A stretch of DNA of 27,093 bases from an uncultured Bacteroidales bacterium (GCA_937906165.1 CALCYA010000143.1:1-27093); one strand, 5' to 3'. Positions 7,803-14,809 are shown, counted from the stretch's first letter. A program made the numbers and translations. The notes: generated from the sequence alone by a model not told the origin.

Positions 7803-8657
7803 CTATTTTCTTATGATACAACAATATACATATATAAGCAGTATCACATTCATCAACAATGCATACATGATAGCCGGCAGAGCCATTTCTCCGCTATTGA
7901 AAACAAATGGAGACGATGCGATGGCTATTGCCTGAGCCGCATTCTGCATACCCACCTCTATCACTATTGTCCGTCTGGAAGAACTGCCGAGATTCCCAAA
8001 GCGCGACAGCCATGAACTGCACAGCATAGCAGTCGATATGAGCAATGCCGCCGAGAGACCGAGAACAGTAAAATGTTCTGCGATTTCCGCTTTGTATTGT
8101 AGGAAAAATATCAACGCCAACACTATTAATGCAGGAAAGGCAATCTTGCCAAGCACCATGCTTACTTTCAATGCTCCTGAAGGAAAATAATACCGGAATA
8201 GAGTTCCTATAAACATTGGAGCGAAAATAAGCACAAGGTTCTGAAGCAACAGTTTTCCTACCGGCAGTTCTATTTCAACCCCCGATATACCGGAAACAGC
8301 ATTGGATACAAATTCCATAATAAAAGGCAAAGTAAACAATGTTATGACACTGCTTAATGCAGTAAGCGTAACAGACAATGCCACATCACCCTTTGCCAAC
8401 ATCGAAAAGACATTTGAGGAACTTCCACCCGGACAACAGGCAACAAGCACAAGTCCCATAAAATATACAGGTGGCAACTTCAGTACCCAAGCTACTATAA
8501 AGGCCAATAAAGGCAATATGATTATTTGCCCGAACATACCTAACAGCACCGCTCTCGGGTTTCGCGCAACATCAGTGAATGCCTTCTTATTCAGACTGAT
8601 ACCCAACAGGAACATCAGAACAATGAGAATAGGCATAACTATCCATACAGTATTCAT
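7803..8657 (-). CDS. BASS-family transporter (bile acid:sodium symporter-like)
   Basis: This is a 284-residue membrane protein with about nine hydrophobic helices. It shows the SBF-family motifs CCPGGSSSNVFSMLAKGD (74-91) and EVGMQNAAQAIA (234-245), which form the crossed discontinuous helices binding Na+ and substrate. BASS proteins carry varied organic anions (bile acids, pyruvate, pantoate), so the substrate is not given by sequence. The start at 8657 (MNTVWIVMP) is well supported: a full promoter lies at 8678-8709, upstream of it but downstream of the ATG at 8768, which therefore cannot be used from this promoter. It is first in an operon with menG and menA, 8 bases from menG, which hints at a link to menaquinone precursors; this is inference. 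Confidence 0.85.
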   Translation of the reverse strand: MNTVWIVMPILIVLMFLLGISLNKKAFTDVARNPRAVLLGMFGQIIILPLLAFIVAWVLKLPPVYFMGLVLVACCPGGSSSNVFSMLAKGDVALSVTLTALSSVITLFTLPFIMEFVSNAVSGISGVEIELPVGKLLLQNLVLIFAPMFIGTLFRYYFPSGALKVSMVLGKIAFPALIVLALIFFLQYKAEIAEHFTVLGLSAALLISTAMLCSSWLSRFGNLGSSSRRTIVIEVGMQNAAQAIAIASSPFVFNSGEMALPAIMYALLMNVILLIYVYCCIIRK

Positions 8658-8677
8658 AGAACTTTCATTTGAGTGTA

Positions 8678-8709
8678 CAAAAATACCTTTTTGCCGCAAC
8701 ATATTCAAA
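8678..8709 (-). promoter_or_regulatory. Bacteroidota promoter of the transporter-menG-menA operon
   Basis: On the minus strand TTTG (8709-8706) is followed by exactly 20 bases and TATTTTTG (8685-8678), a full match to TTTG-N19-21-TAnnTTTG. The predicted start of transcription falls roughly 10-15 bases before the ATG at 8657. No other recognisable signal was seen between 8710 and the first repeat at 8871. Confidence 0.8.
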
Positions 8710-8870
8710 TTATGCCTAAAGGTAATTTGTGTATATTCAGGTGCTTTTCCTTTAATTGTTGTCGGCAATACAACTCAATGGCAAGCAATATGAAGTGTGT
8801 TTTACGACTTTTTACAGTAAAGTACAAAATTCTTGATTCCCGTCCCTACACATTAAACAATAAACGTTTT

Positions 8871-8952
8871 TGTCATGTCGAGCGAGCGAAACGACGGGGA
8901 ATCTCAAAAATATCTCGATATAAGAGATCTCTCACATGCGTTCGAGATGACA
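8871..8952. repeat. Palindromic intergenic repeat, copy 1
   Basis: An 82-bp unit begins TGTCATGTCGAGC and ends TTCGAGATGACA, inverted ends that can pair; the middle carries GGGGAATCTC and GAGATCTCTC, which can also pair. It is followed by an AT-rich tail (cagcggagg..ttactcatta) that recurs at 10487-10508. It has no coding capacity of its own. It resembles the dispersed REP/MITE-like GTCAT..ATGAC repeats common in bacterial intergenic regions. Confidence 0.8.
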
Positions 8953-8989
8953 CAGCGGAGGACGTTACTCATTACACATTAAACGACAT

Positions 8990-9117
8990 TGTCATCCCGA
9001 GCGAGCAAAGCGACGAGGGATCTCAAGAGCAGCATTGACAGAGATTCTTCACATACGTTCAGAATGACAGAGAGGATGTACCCCTGCTGTTTATTGGGCG
9101 GACCGGTGTTTCAGCCC
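8990..9117. repeat. Palindromic intergenic repeat, copy 2, with tail
   Basis: The core at 8990-9069 begins TGTCATCCCGAGCGAGC, has the inner GGGATCTC...GAGATTCTTC pair, and ends TTCAGAATGACA. The tail at 9070-9117 (agaggatgtacccctgctgt then ggcggaccggtgtttc) recurs after the copy at 10311, so the tail is part of a modular repeat. Confidence 0.8.
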
Positions 9118-9132
9118 CAAAAACAGCGTACC

Positions 9133-9219
9133 TGTCATCCCGAGCGAGTGAAACGACGAGGGATCTCAAAAAACGCGGAACAAGAGATTTTTTCGGGCAA
9201 AGCCCTCAACAACACGTCT
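9133..9219. repeat. Palindromic intergenic repeat, copy 3, with alternative right end
   Basis: The left half (TGTCATCCCGAGCGAGTG, then GAGGGATCTC) matches the other copies. The right half is replaced by a 31-bp segment at 9189-9219 that recurs in inverted orientation at 14602-14632 with one mismatch. It lies about 70 bases beyond the end of the fic gene. Confidence 0.75.
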
Positions 9220-9291
9220 CACACAAGGTTATTGACTTTAGCCTCTAAGAATAACCAATTATATCAATGTTTCCATTTAAGAAATAAAACA

Positions 9292-10182
9292 TTACCGATA
9301 CTTCACCCCGAAATAATCAAGCAACGCCTTGTAATTGTCCTGCGCCGTCAGGCAAGTGTCAAGCAGATAACCACGCACCCTGCTCCACTCCTGCAATCCG
9401 CGGTAGTGGAACATCTTCAGCTCGTCAGTAATAATAAAAGGCACAATACCGTTGGCAAGACACTCCTTGAACATCACAAGACGCCCTACTCGTCCGTTGC
9501 CATCCTGGAACGGATGGATGACCTCAAAGCGCTGATGCAGGTCAATTATATCCTCAATATTTTTCCTCTTTTTACCGTTATATTCCTTGAGCAACGCCTT
9601 CATCTCGCTGCGGACATCTGCCGGTGCTGTAGTGCTGTTACCGCCCACCTCATTGGGCAGAAGTTTATAATCTCCCACAGCAAACCACTCCTTGCGGCTA
9701 TCCGATGTACCCTGCTTCAACAACAAGTGCAACTCCTTTACAAGAGATTCCGTCAGCTTCTCCCCCGCCTTATCAATAATGAAGTCAATGCAACGGAAAT
9801 GGTTAGTGGTCTCTATTATGTCGTCAACACGAAGAGTCTCACCCTCCACACCAATGGTGTTTGTCTCAAAGATGAAACGCGTCTGCTCATGTGTAAGACG
9901 GCTACCCTCGATGTGGTTCGAGTTATATGTAAGGTCAACCTGTGTGCGGTGATATATTCCGCCCTTCAGCCTCGACTCCTTTTCGCGGCGTAAGACCTCC
10001 AGAAGAGGCGACACCTTCATCTTACGGTTCCTACGGAGCGGAAGCTCCGCATCGGCCGGCACGCTCCATGTCTTTCCGACAAGAACCGCACCTTCAATCT
10101 TTCCTACAGCACAATAATTACGTGCGGTACGTTCCGATATCCCATGCTTTCTGGCAAACTCTGCAACTGATATGTACTCCAT
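9292..10182 (-). CDS. HTH-Fic protein (class II Fic-domain AMP transferase)
   Basis: Fic proteins transfer AMP, or related groups, from a nucleotide to hydroxyl side chains of target proteins. The 296-residue protein has the complete core motif HPFQDGNGRVGR (223-234), with catalytic His223. An inhibitory-helix motif of the [S/T]xxxE[G/N] form (SNHIEG, 88-93) lies N-terminal to the core, which places it in class II, where Glu92 is expected to block ATP until relieved. The first 45 residues form a helix-turn-helix of MerR/excisionase style (ISVAEFARKHGISERTARNY, then GKTWSVP). DNA binding is supported by the palindrome in its own promoter. Unusually for this window, the ATG has AGGAG two bases upstream. 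No antitoxin gene is adjacent. The gene lies between repeat clusters, so it looks like accessory cargo. The target protein is unknown. Confidence 0.92.
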   Translation of the reverse strand: MEYISVAEFARKHGISERTARNYCAVGKIEGAVLVGKTWSVPADAELPLRRNRKMKVSPLLEVLRREKESRLKGGIYHRTQVDLTYNSNHIEGSRLTHEQTRFIFETNTIGVEGETLRVDDIIETTNHFRCIDFIIDKAGEKLTESLVKELHLLLKQGTSDSRKEWFAVGDYKLLPNEVGGNSTTAPADVRSEMKALLKEYNGKKRKNIEDIIDLHQRFEVIHPFQDGNGRVGRLVMFKECLANGIVPFIITDELKMFHYRGLQEWSRVRGYLLDTCLTAQDNYKALLDYFGVKYR

Positions 10183-10195
10183 AACTCCTTATATC

Positions 10196-10204
10196 TATCG
10201 GCAA
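10196..10204 (-). promoter_or_regulatory. Half-site of the fic operator, in the leader
   Basis: TTGCCGATA on the minus strand repeats one half of the palindrome at 10241-10256. It lies between the predicted transcription start and the fic ATG. With the right half of the palindrome it also forms an inverted pair (CGGCAAG...CTTGCCG) that brackets the -7 box. Confidence 0.5.
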
Positions 10205-10225
10205 GTTTTCTTGCAATTTCCTTTG

Positions 10226-10257
10226 CAAATGTATCATTTCTTGCCGATATCGGCAAT
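10226..10257 (-). promoter_or_regulatory. fic promoter
   Basis: On the minus strand ATTG (10257-10254) is followed by 20 bases and TACATTTG (10233-10226), a full -7 match with a -33 element one base off TTTG. The spacer is almost filled by the palindrome at 10241-10256. Transcription would begin about 35 bases before the ATG at 10182. Confidence 0.7.
10241..10256. promoter_or_regulatory. Operator-like perfect palindrome TTGCCGATATCGGCAA
   Basis: A 16-bp perfect dyad lies across the -33 element and spacer of the fic promoter, where a bound dimer would block RNA polymerase. The adjacent gene product has an N-terminal helix-turn-helix, so autoregulation is the simplest reading. No similar sequence was noticed elsewhere in the window. 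Confidence 0.65.
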
Positions 10258-10310
10258 AAATGACCAAAATTTAACCTGAGTTCAATATAAGTTCAACAGA
10301 ATCGCGCACC

Positions 10311-10432
10311 TGTCATGCTGGAACGAAGTCAAGCATCCCAAGAAACACCGTAAGATACGAGATATCTCACATACGTTCGATATGACAGAGAGGATGTACC
10401 CCTGCTGTAGAAGGGGCGAACCGGTGTTTCGC
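10311..10432. repeat. Palindromic intergenic repeat, copy 4, with tail
   Basis: The core at 10311-10387 runs from TGTCATGCTGGAACGAAG to TTCGATATGACA. The tail (agaggatgtacccctgctgt, then ggcgaaccggtgtttc) matches that of copy 2; a 27-bp stretch at 10382-10408 is identical to 9064-9090. A 38-bp leader at 10273-10310 resembles 27041-27078 before the last copy. Copies 2 and 4 flank fic in direct orientation. Confidence 0.8.
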
Positions 10433-10474
10433 CAAAGTTCATCAAAACCTCTTTAGTGTTTTCATTAAGGAATA

Positions 10475-10508
10475 GTCGAAATGACACAGCGGAGGCCTTT
10501 ACTCATTA
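10475..10508. repeat. Right-end fragment of the palindromic repeat
   Basis: GTCGAAATGACA followed by cagcggagg..ttactcatta repeats the right end and tail of copy 1: 28 bp at 10481-10508 match 8947-8974 with two mismatches. The left half is missing. The rest of the gap to 10679 is AT-rich; a weak -7-like TAATTTTA at 10631 may serve hppA, but no good -33 element accompanies it. Confidence 0.65.
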
Positions 10509-10679
10509 AACGTTAAATGCTACACAATCACATTACACATTACACAATATTTATTATGCCGAATTCAAGCCAACATCACTTATTTCCACAATTTTCCTCA
10601 AAAATCCATTTCTATTTGGATGAATTAATCTAATTTTACGGAGTTTATTTTATTTAAATAATTAATTAAAATTTTAAAT

Positions 10680-12881
10680 ATGGATTACAGTGTTCTATTC
10701 TGGTTTGTGCCTGCCGCGTCGGTGCTGGCACTTACCTTTGCCTGGTATTTCTACAGGCAGATGAAAAAAGAGAGTGAGGGCACCGAGCGTATGGCCTACA
10801 TTGCCGAGGCGGTACGTAAAGGTGCAATGGCTTATCTGAAGCAGCAGTACAAGATTGTGACAATTGTGTTTGTCTCTCTTGCTATTGTCTTTGCCATCAT
10901 GGCCTATGTGTTCAAGATTCAGAACGAGTGGGTGCCTTTTGCATTCCTCACCGGTGGTTTGTTCAGCGGCTTGTCGGGCTTCCTTGGCATGAAGACTGCC
11001 ACATACGCATCGGCACGTACTGCCAACGCTGCACGCGCTTCAATGAACAGCGGATTGCGTATGGCATTCCGTAGCGGTGCCGTAATGGGCTTGGTTGTGG
11101 TAGGCCTCGGCTTGCTCGATATCTCGGTGTGGTATCTCATTCTTGACAGCTTTATCCCCGCCGACCTCAACAATACAGGCATGAAGCTTTGTATTATCAC
11201 AACTACAATGCTTACCTTCGGAATGGGTGCATCTACACAGGCTCTCTTCGCCCGCGTGGGTGGCGGTATCTACACAAAGGCTGCTGACGTTGGTGCCGAC
11301 CTTGTCGGAAAGACCGAATACAACATCCCCGAGGATGACCCACGTAACCCTGCCACCATTGCCGACAATGTGGGTGACAACGTAGGTGACGTGGCCGGCA
11401 TGGGTGCTGACCTGTACGAGAGCTACTGTGGCTCTATCCTCTCATCGGCTGCACTCGGTGCCGCTGCCTTTGCCTCACAAGGCTCTGCCATGCAGACTAA
11501 GGCTGTCTTTGCTCCTATGCTCATTGCTGCCATCGGTATCGTACTTTCTATAATAGGTATATTCTCGGTCCGCACAAAGGAGAACGCCGACATCAAGAGC
11601 CTTATCGGTGCGTTGTCACGTGGAACAAACCTCTCTTCACTGCTGATTGTGGGTGCCACATTCGCAATATTGTATATGCTTGGTATCGAGAACTGGGTCG
11701 GTTTGTCATTGGCTGTTGTTGTAGGTCTCTTGGTAGGTATCGTCATCGGCCGCTCTACCGAGTATTACACATCACAGTCTTACGCTCCTACACGCAAGGT
11801 GTCTGAGGCTGGAAAGACAGGCCCTGCAACAGTAATCATCTCAGGTATGGGATTGGGTATGTTGTCAACAGCTATCCCTGTGCTTTCAGTAGTTGTGGGA
11901 ATTATCCTTTCTTACCTGCTTGCTACAGGCTTTGAACTTGGTGCAGAGAATGTATCTCTGGGTCTGTACGGTATTGCCATTGCATCTGTAGGTATGCTCT
12001 CTACATTGGGTATCACATTGGCTACCGACGCTTACGGCCCTATCGCCGACAATGCGGGCGGTAATGCCGAGATGAGCGGTCTTGAGCCCGAGGTACGACG
12101 CCGTACCGACGCTCTCGACTCACTCGGCAACACCACAGCTGCCACAGGCAAGGGATTCGCAATCGGTTCAGCCGCGCTCACTGCGCTTGCCCTGCTTGCA
12201 TCATACATCGAGGAGATAAGAATAGCCCTTGAGCGCACTGACCCCAATATACTCATCAACGGCAAGCCTCTCATGAGTGCAAACATCGTGGACTTCATGC
12301 ACTATTATGACGTTACATTGATGAATCCTATGGTATTGTGCGGTATCTTTGTAGGTGCAATGATGTCGTTCCTGTTCTGTGGTCTCACAATGAATGCAGT
12401 GGGCCGTGCTGCACAGAAGATGGTTGCCGAGGTACGCCGTCAGTTCAGCGAGATCAAAGGCATTCTTGAGGGAAAGACCGAGCCCGACTACTCTCGTTGC
12501 GTAGAGATCTCTACACGCGGTGCACAGCAGGAGATGGTACTTCCTTCATTGCTCGCCATTGCAGCTCCAATCCTCACAGGCGTGGTGCTTGGCGTTCCGG
12601 GTGTCATCGGTCTTCTTATCGGTAGCTTGTCTTCAGGATTCCTGTTGGCTGTATTCCTTGCCAACGCAGGAGGTGCATGGGACAACGCCAAGAAATATGT
12701 CGAGGAGGGTAACTTCGGCGGCAAGGGCAGTGACACACACAAGGCTACTGTAGTGGGTGACACAGTCGGTGACCCATGCAAGGACACATCAGGCCCCAGC
12801 CTCAACATCCTCATCAAGCTCATGAGCATGGTTGCCATTGTTATGGCCGGCTTGACCATTTCTTTCAGTCTCATAGGATAA
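10680..12881 (+). CDS. hppA: Membrane-bound, ion-pumping pyrophosphatase (HppA), K+-dependent type
   Basis: This 733-residue protein with about 16 transmembrane segments hydrolyses PPi and uses the energy to pump H+ and/or Na+ across the inner membrane. The PPi-binding loops are complete: GGGIYTKAADVGADLVGK, then EDDPRNPATIADNVGDNVGDVAGMGADLYES (together about 195-245), and near the C-terminus DTHKATVVGDTVGDPCKDTSGPS. The segment GNTTAATGKG (483-492) has Ala487 and Gly490, where K+-independent enzymes carry Lys and Thr, so K+ dependence is predicted. The pumped ion is not certain from motifs; a Bacteroides vulgatus homologue has been reported to move both Na+ and H+. It stands alone as a + strand unit ended by a hairpin and starts with ATG after an AT-rich leader. 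Confidence 0.97.
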   Translation: MDYSVLFWFVPAASVLALTFAWYFYRQMKKESEGTERMAYIAEAVRKGAMAYLKQQYKIVTIVFVSLAIVFAIMAYVFKIQNEWVPFAFLTGGLFSGLSGFLGMKTATYASARTANAARASMNSGLRMAFRSGAVMGLVVVGLGLLDISVWYLILDSFIPADLNNTGMKLCIITTTMLTFGMGASTQALFARVGGGIYTKAADVGADLVGKTEYNIPEDDPRNPATIADNVGDNVGDVAGMGADLYESYCGSILSSAALGAAAFASQGSAMQTKAVFAPMLIAAIGIVLSIIGIFSVRTKENADIKSLIGALSRGTNLSSLLIVGATFAILYMLGIENWVGLSLAVVVGLLVGIVIGRSTEYYTSQSYAPTRKVSEAGKTGPATVIISGMGLGMLSTAIPVLSVVVGIILSYLLATGFELGAENVSLGLYGIAIASVGMLSTLGITLATDAYGPIADNAGGNAEMSGLEPEVRRRTDALDSLGNTTAATGKGFAIGSAALTALALLASYIEEIRIALERTDPNILINGKPLMSANIVDFMHYYDVTLMNPMVLCGIFVGAMMSFLFCGLTMNAVGRAAQKMVAEVRRQFSEIKGILEGKTEPDYSRCVEISTRGAQQEMVLPSLLAIAAPILTGVVLGVPGVIGLLIGSLSSGFLLAVFLANAGGAWDNAKKYVEEGNFGGKGSDTHKATVVGDTVGDPCKDTSGPSLNILIKLMSMVAIVMAGLTISFSLIG

Positions 12882-12907
12882 TACACAGACTTTTCAATAA
12901 ACCTATA

Positions 12908-12949
12908 GTGGGTGTATCAAAAAATGATTTGATACACCCACATTTTTAT
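12908..12949 (+). terminator. Intrinsic terminator after hppA
   Basis: A perfect 14-bp stem (GTGGGTGTATCAAA with its complement, 12908-12921 and 12928-12941) closes a 6-base loop and is followed by ATTTTTAT. It starts 26 bases after the hppA stop. Confidence 0.85.
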
Positions 12950-12959
12950 AAAAAAAGAG

Positions 12960-12967
12960 TACCTTTG
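12960..12967 (+). promoter_or_regulatory. Candidate -7 box before the cysteine desulfidase gene
   Basis: TACCTTTG matches TAnnTTTG and lies 23 bases before the ATG at 12991. The -33 position falls in the tail of the preceding terminator, where no TTTG is present, so this is only half a promoter. Confidence 0.4.
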
Positions 12968-12990
12968 AAGCCGACATAAATAAAAGAGTT

Positions 12991-14277
12991 ATGCTTCCAA
13001 TAGAAACACGAAACGAGATTATCAGACTACTTAACAGAGAAGTTGTCCCTGCTATGGGATGTACAGAGCCTGTTGCAGTGTCGCTGTGTACGGCAAAGGC
13101 CGTTGAGATTCTGGGTTGCGTACCGCAGAACATCAATGTAAAACTTAGCCCCAATGTGCTTAAAAACGCTATGGGAGTAGGAATACCGGGCACAGGAATG
13201 GTGGGCCTGCCTATCGCAGTTGCCCTAGGTGCATTGGTGGGACGCAGCGAATACAGCCTGGAGGTATTGAAAGACACCACTCCACAGGCTGTGGAGCAGG
13301 GCAAGCACATGATAGATGAAAAACGCATAAACGTTTCGCTCAAAGAGGGCGCGTGCGATGTGCTGCATATCGAGGTGGAGGCTGTAGCCGGTAACGACAA
13401 AGCCGTTGCGGTTATATCGGGCAGCCACACTAATTTCGTGCTCCTGCAGCGTAATCAGGAGGTGCTTCTTGACAACAGCAAAGCAAAAGAGACATCATGT
13501 GAAAGCAAGGCCGATGTTGAATTGTCTATGCGCAAGGTGTGGGAGTTTGCAACAGAGTCTCCCTTGGAAGAGCTCTCTTTTATCCTTGAGGCACGCAAGC
13601 TGAACAAGAATGTTGCCGAGGAGTCACTCAAAGGCCAGTGGGGACATTGCCTTGGCCGCACGATAAGCGGCGGTGCACGCAACAAAGTGTTCGGAGATAC
13701 CGTCTTTACAAGAATGGTGTCATACACCTCTGCTGCTTGTGATGCACGTATGGGCGGTGCACAGATTCCTGTCATGAGCAACTCGGGCAGCGGAAACCAG
13801 GGTATTGCGTCAACGCTTCCTGTTGTAGTGTATGCCGAGGAGACAAAGGCATCAGAGGAGCAGCTTATCCGCGCCCTTGTGCTTAGCCACCTTACTGTAA
13901 TATACATCAAGCAGAGCCTTGGCCGCCTGTCGGCACTATGCGGATGCGTGGTTGCCTCTACAGGTTCAAGCTGCGGTATAACATACCTTATGGGTGGCGG
14001 ATACAATGAGGTTGCAATGGCTGTGAAAAACATGGTGGCCAACCTTACCGGAGTAATATGTGACGGTGCAAAGCCGAGCTGCGCGCTCAAGCTTGCAAGT
14101 GCGGTATCAACAGCACTCTTCTCGTCAGTGATGGCAATGGAGCACCACTGCGTGACCTCACTCGAAGGTATTGTCGATGACGATGTAGACAAGTCAATAA
14201 AGAACCTCACATCCATAGGTTCTCAAGGCATGCAGCAGACTGACAAGATGATTCTATCTATAATGACAAACAAGTAA
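12991..14277 (+). CDS. L-cysteine desulfidase-type Fe-S protein (CyuA/UPF0597, serine dehydratase alpha-like)
   Basis: The 428-residue protein belongs to the family containing the archaeal L-cysteine desulfidase and the enterobacterial cysteine-degrading CyuA (YhaM). These [4Fe-4S] lyases convert L-cysteine to pyruvate, ammonia and sulfide. The family signatures are visible: VPAMGCTEPVAV (Cys24), NAMGVGIPGTG, GGARNKVFGDT and MSNSGSGNQG (262-271). The C-terminal cysteines are in CGCVVASTGSSCG (317, 319, 328) and ICDGAKPSC (357, 364). Which of these bind the cluster is inferred from the family. No regulator or cysteine transporter is adjacent, so the gene appears monocistronic between two hairpins. 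Serine dehydration is an alternative activity, but the pattern fits cysteine desulfidase better. Confidence 0.88.
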   Translation: MLPIETRNEIIRLLNREVVPAMGCTEPVAVSLCTAKAVEILGCVPQNINVKLSPNVLKNAMGVGIPGTGMVGLPIAVALGALVGRSEYSLEVLKDTTPQAVEQGKHMIDEKRINVSLKEGACDVLHIEVEAVAGNDKAVAVISGSHTNFVLLQRNQEVLLDNSKAKETSCESKADVELSMRKVWEFATESPLEELSFILEARKLNKNVAEESLKGQWGHCLGRTISGGARNKVFGDTVFTRMVSYTSAACDARMGGAQIPVMSNSGSGNQGIASTLPVVVYAEETKASEEQLIRALVLSHLTVIYIKQSLGRLSALCGCVVASTGSSCGITYLMGGGYNEVAMAVKNMVANLTGVICDGAKPSCALKLASAVSTALFSSVMAMEHHCVTSLEGIVDDDVDKSIKNLTSIGSQGMQQTDKMILSIMTNK

Positions 14278-14301
14278 CCATCTATTGTTACATACAAATT
14301 C

Positions 14302-14336
14302 TCCGGCATCGCTTAACAAGTGGTGCCGGATTTGTT
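14302..14336 (+). terminator. Terminator hairpin after the cysteine desulfidase gene
   Basis: TCCGGCATC (14302-14310) pairs with GGTGCCGGA (14322-14330), 9 bp with one wobble, followed by TTTGTTT. It begins 24 bases after the stop codon. Confidence 0.65.
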
Positions 14337-14347
14337 TAACGTGAACC

Positions 14348-14553
14348 TGTCATCCCGACAGAGCGTAGCGACGAGGGATCTAAAAAACAACAGCGAACAT
14401 GTAATGCTGGAACAAAGTGAACCAACGGTCGACGCCCAAGGCATTAAGCCGAAGGGGCTGAAGTCAAACATCTCGCAAAATCGCCGGCTGAGTCTACTGA
14501 GAGATCTTTTACTTGTTTTGAGATTTATCCTCCTTACAGTCGTCGAAATGACA
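14348..14553. repeat. Long composite copy of the palindromic intergenic repeat
   Basis: The unit opens TGTCATCCCGACAGAGCG...GAGGGATCT and closes GTCGTCGAAATGACA 206 bp later, more than twice the usual length. Inside, at about 14401, GTAATGCTGGAACAAAGTGAA resembles the left end of copy 4 (TGTCATGCTGGAACGAAGTCAA), so one repeat seems inserted in or joined to another. The plus-strand frame across it is a by-product of the repeat. Confidence 0.7.
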
Positions 14554-14601
14554 AGAATATGATTTCATTCAGTACACATTTTCAGATTCGCCGTTACATT
14601 C

Positions 14602-14700
14602 AGACGTGTTGTTGAGGGCTTTGTCCGAAAAATGACATAAGATGCGGAATTTGTCCTGCCGATATGAGGAATCTCAAAAAAACCGCGCACAAAAGCCTCC
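14602..14700. repeat. Repeat fragment, inverted relative to copy 3
   Basis: 14602-14632 is the reverse complement of 9189-9219 with one mismatch. Further right, GAGGAATCTCAAAAAAACCGCGCACAA resembles the GGGATCTCAAAAAACGCGGAACAA part of copy 3. The rest of the gap, up to the mnmG promoter at 14778, holds nothing else I recognise. Confidence 0.65.
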
Positions 14701-14777
14701 TATCCGTTGCCGATTTTTCCCCGCAACAGATTTTCAACTACCCCAGGCAGCTACACGACAAATAATCATTTTCAAAT

Positions 14778-14809
14778 TTTGTGATTGCGGGCAAGATATA
14801 TTATTTTTG
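14778..14809 (+). promoter_or_regulatory. mnmG promoter, full Bacteroidota consensus
   Basis: TTTG (14778-14781), 20 bases, then TATTTTTG (14802-14809). It places transcription start near 14815, so an upstream TTG codon at 14785 in the mnmG frame cannot be the start, and ATG 14830 is favoured. Confidence 0.8.

Noticed and set aside
8658..8768. Longer start for the BASS transporter at ATG 8768
   Set aside because: The full promoter at 8678-8709 lies inside this extension, and the extra residues are polar and unlike the family N-terminus.
9227..9256. Hairpin GGTTATT...AATAACC as a fic terminator
   Set aside because: The stem is short and AT-rich, and no U-tract follows it in the fic transcript.
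8989..9993. A 334-codon open frame on the + strand across the repeats and fic
   Set aside because: It is antisense to the well-supported Fic gene, and its first part translates the palindromic repeats; the product has no recognisable domain.
8871..10508. CRISPR array
   Set aside because: The repeats are long, irregularly spaced, diverged and palindromic end to end; there are no uniform spacers and no cas genes.
14320..14562. An 80-codon open frame on the + strand
   Set aside because: It starts in a terminator hairpin and runs through the composite repeat; no start signal or protein-like pattern.
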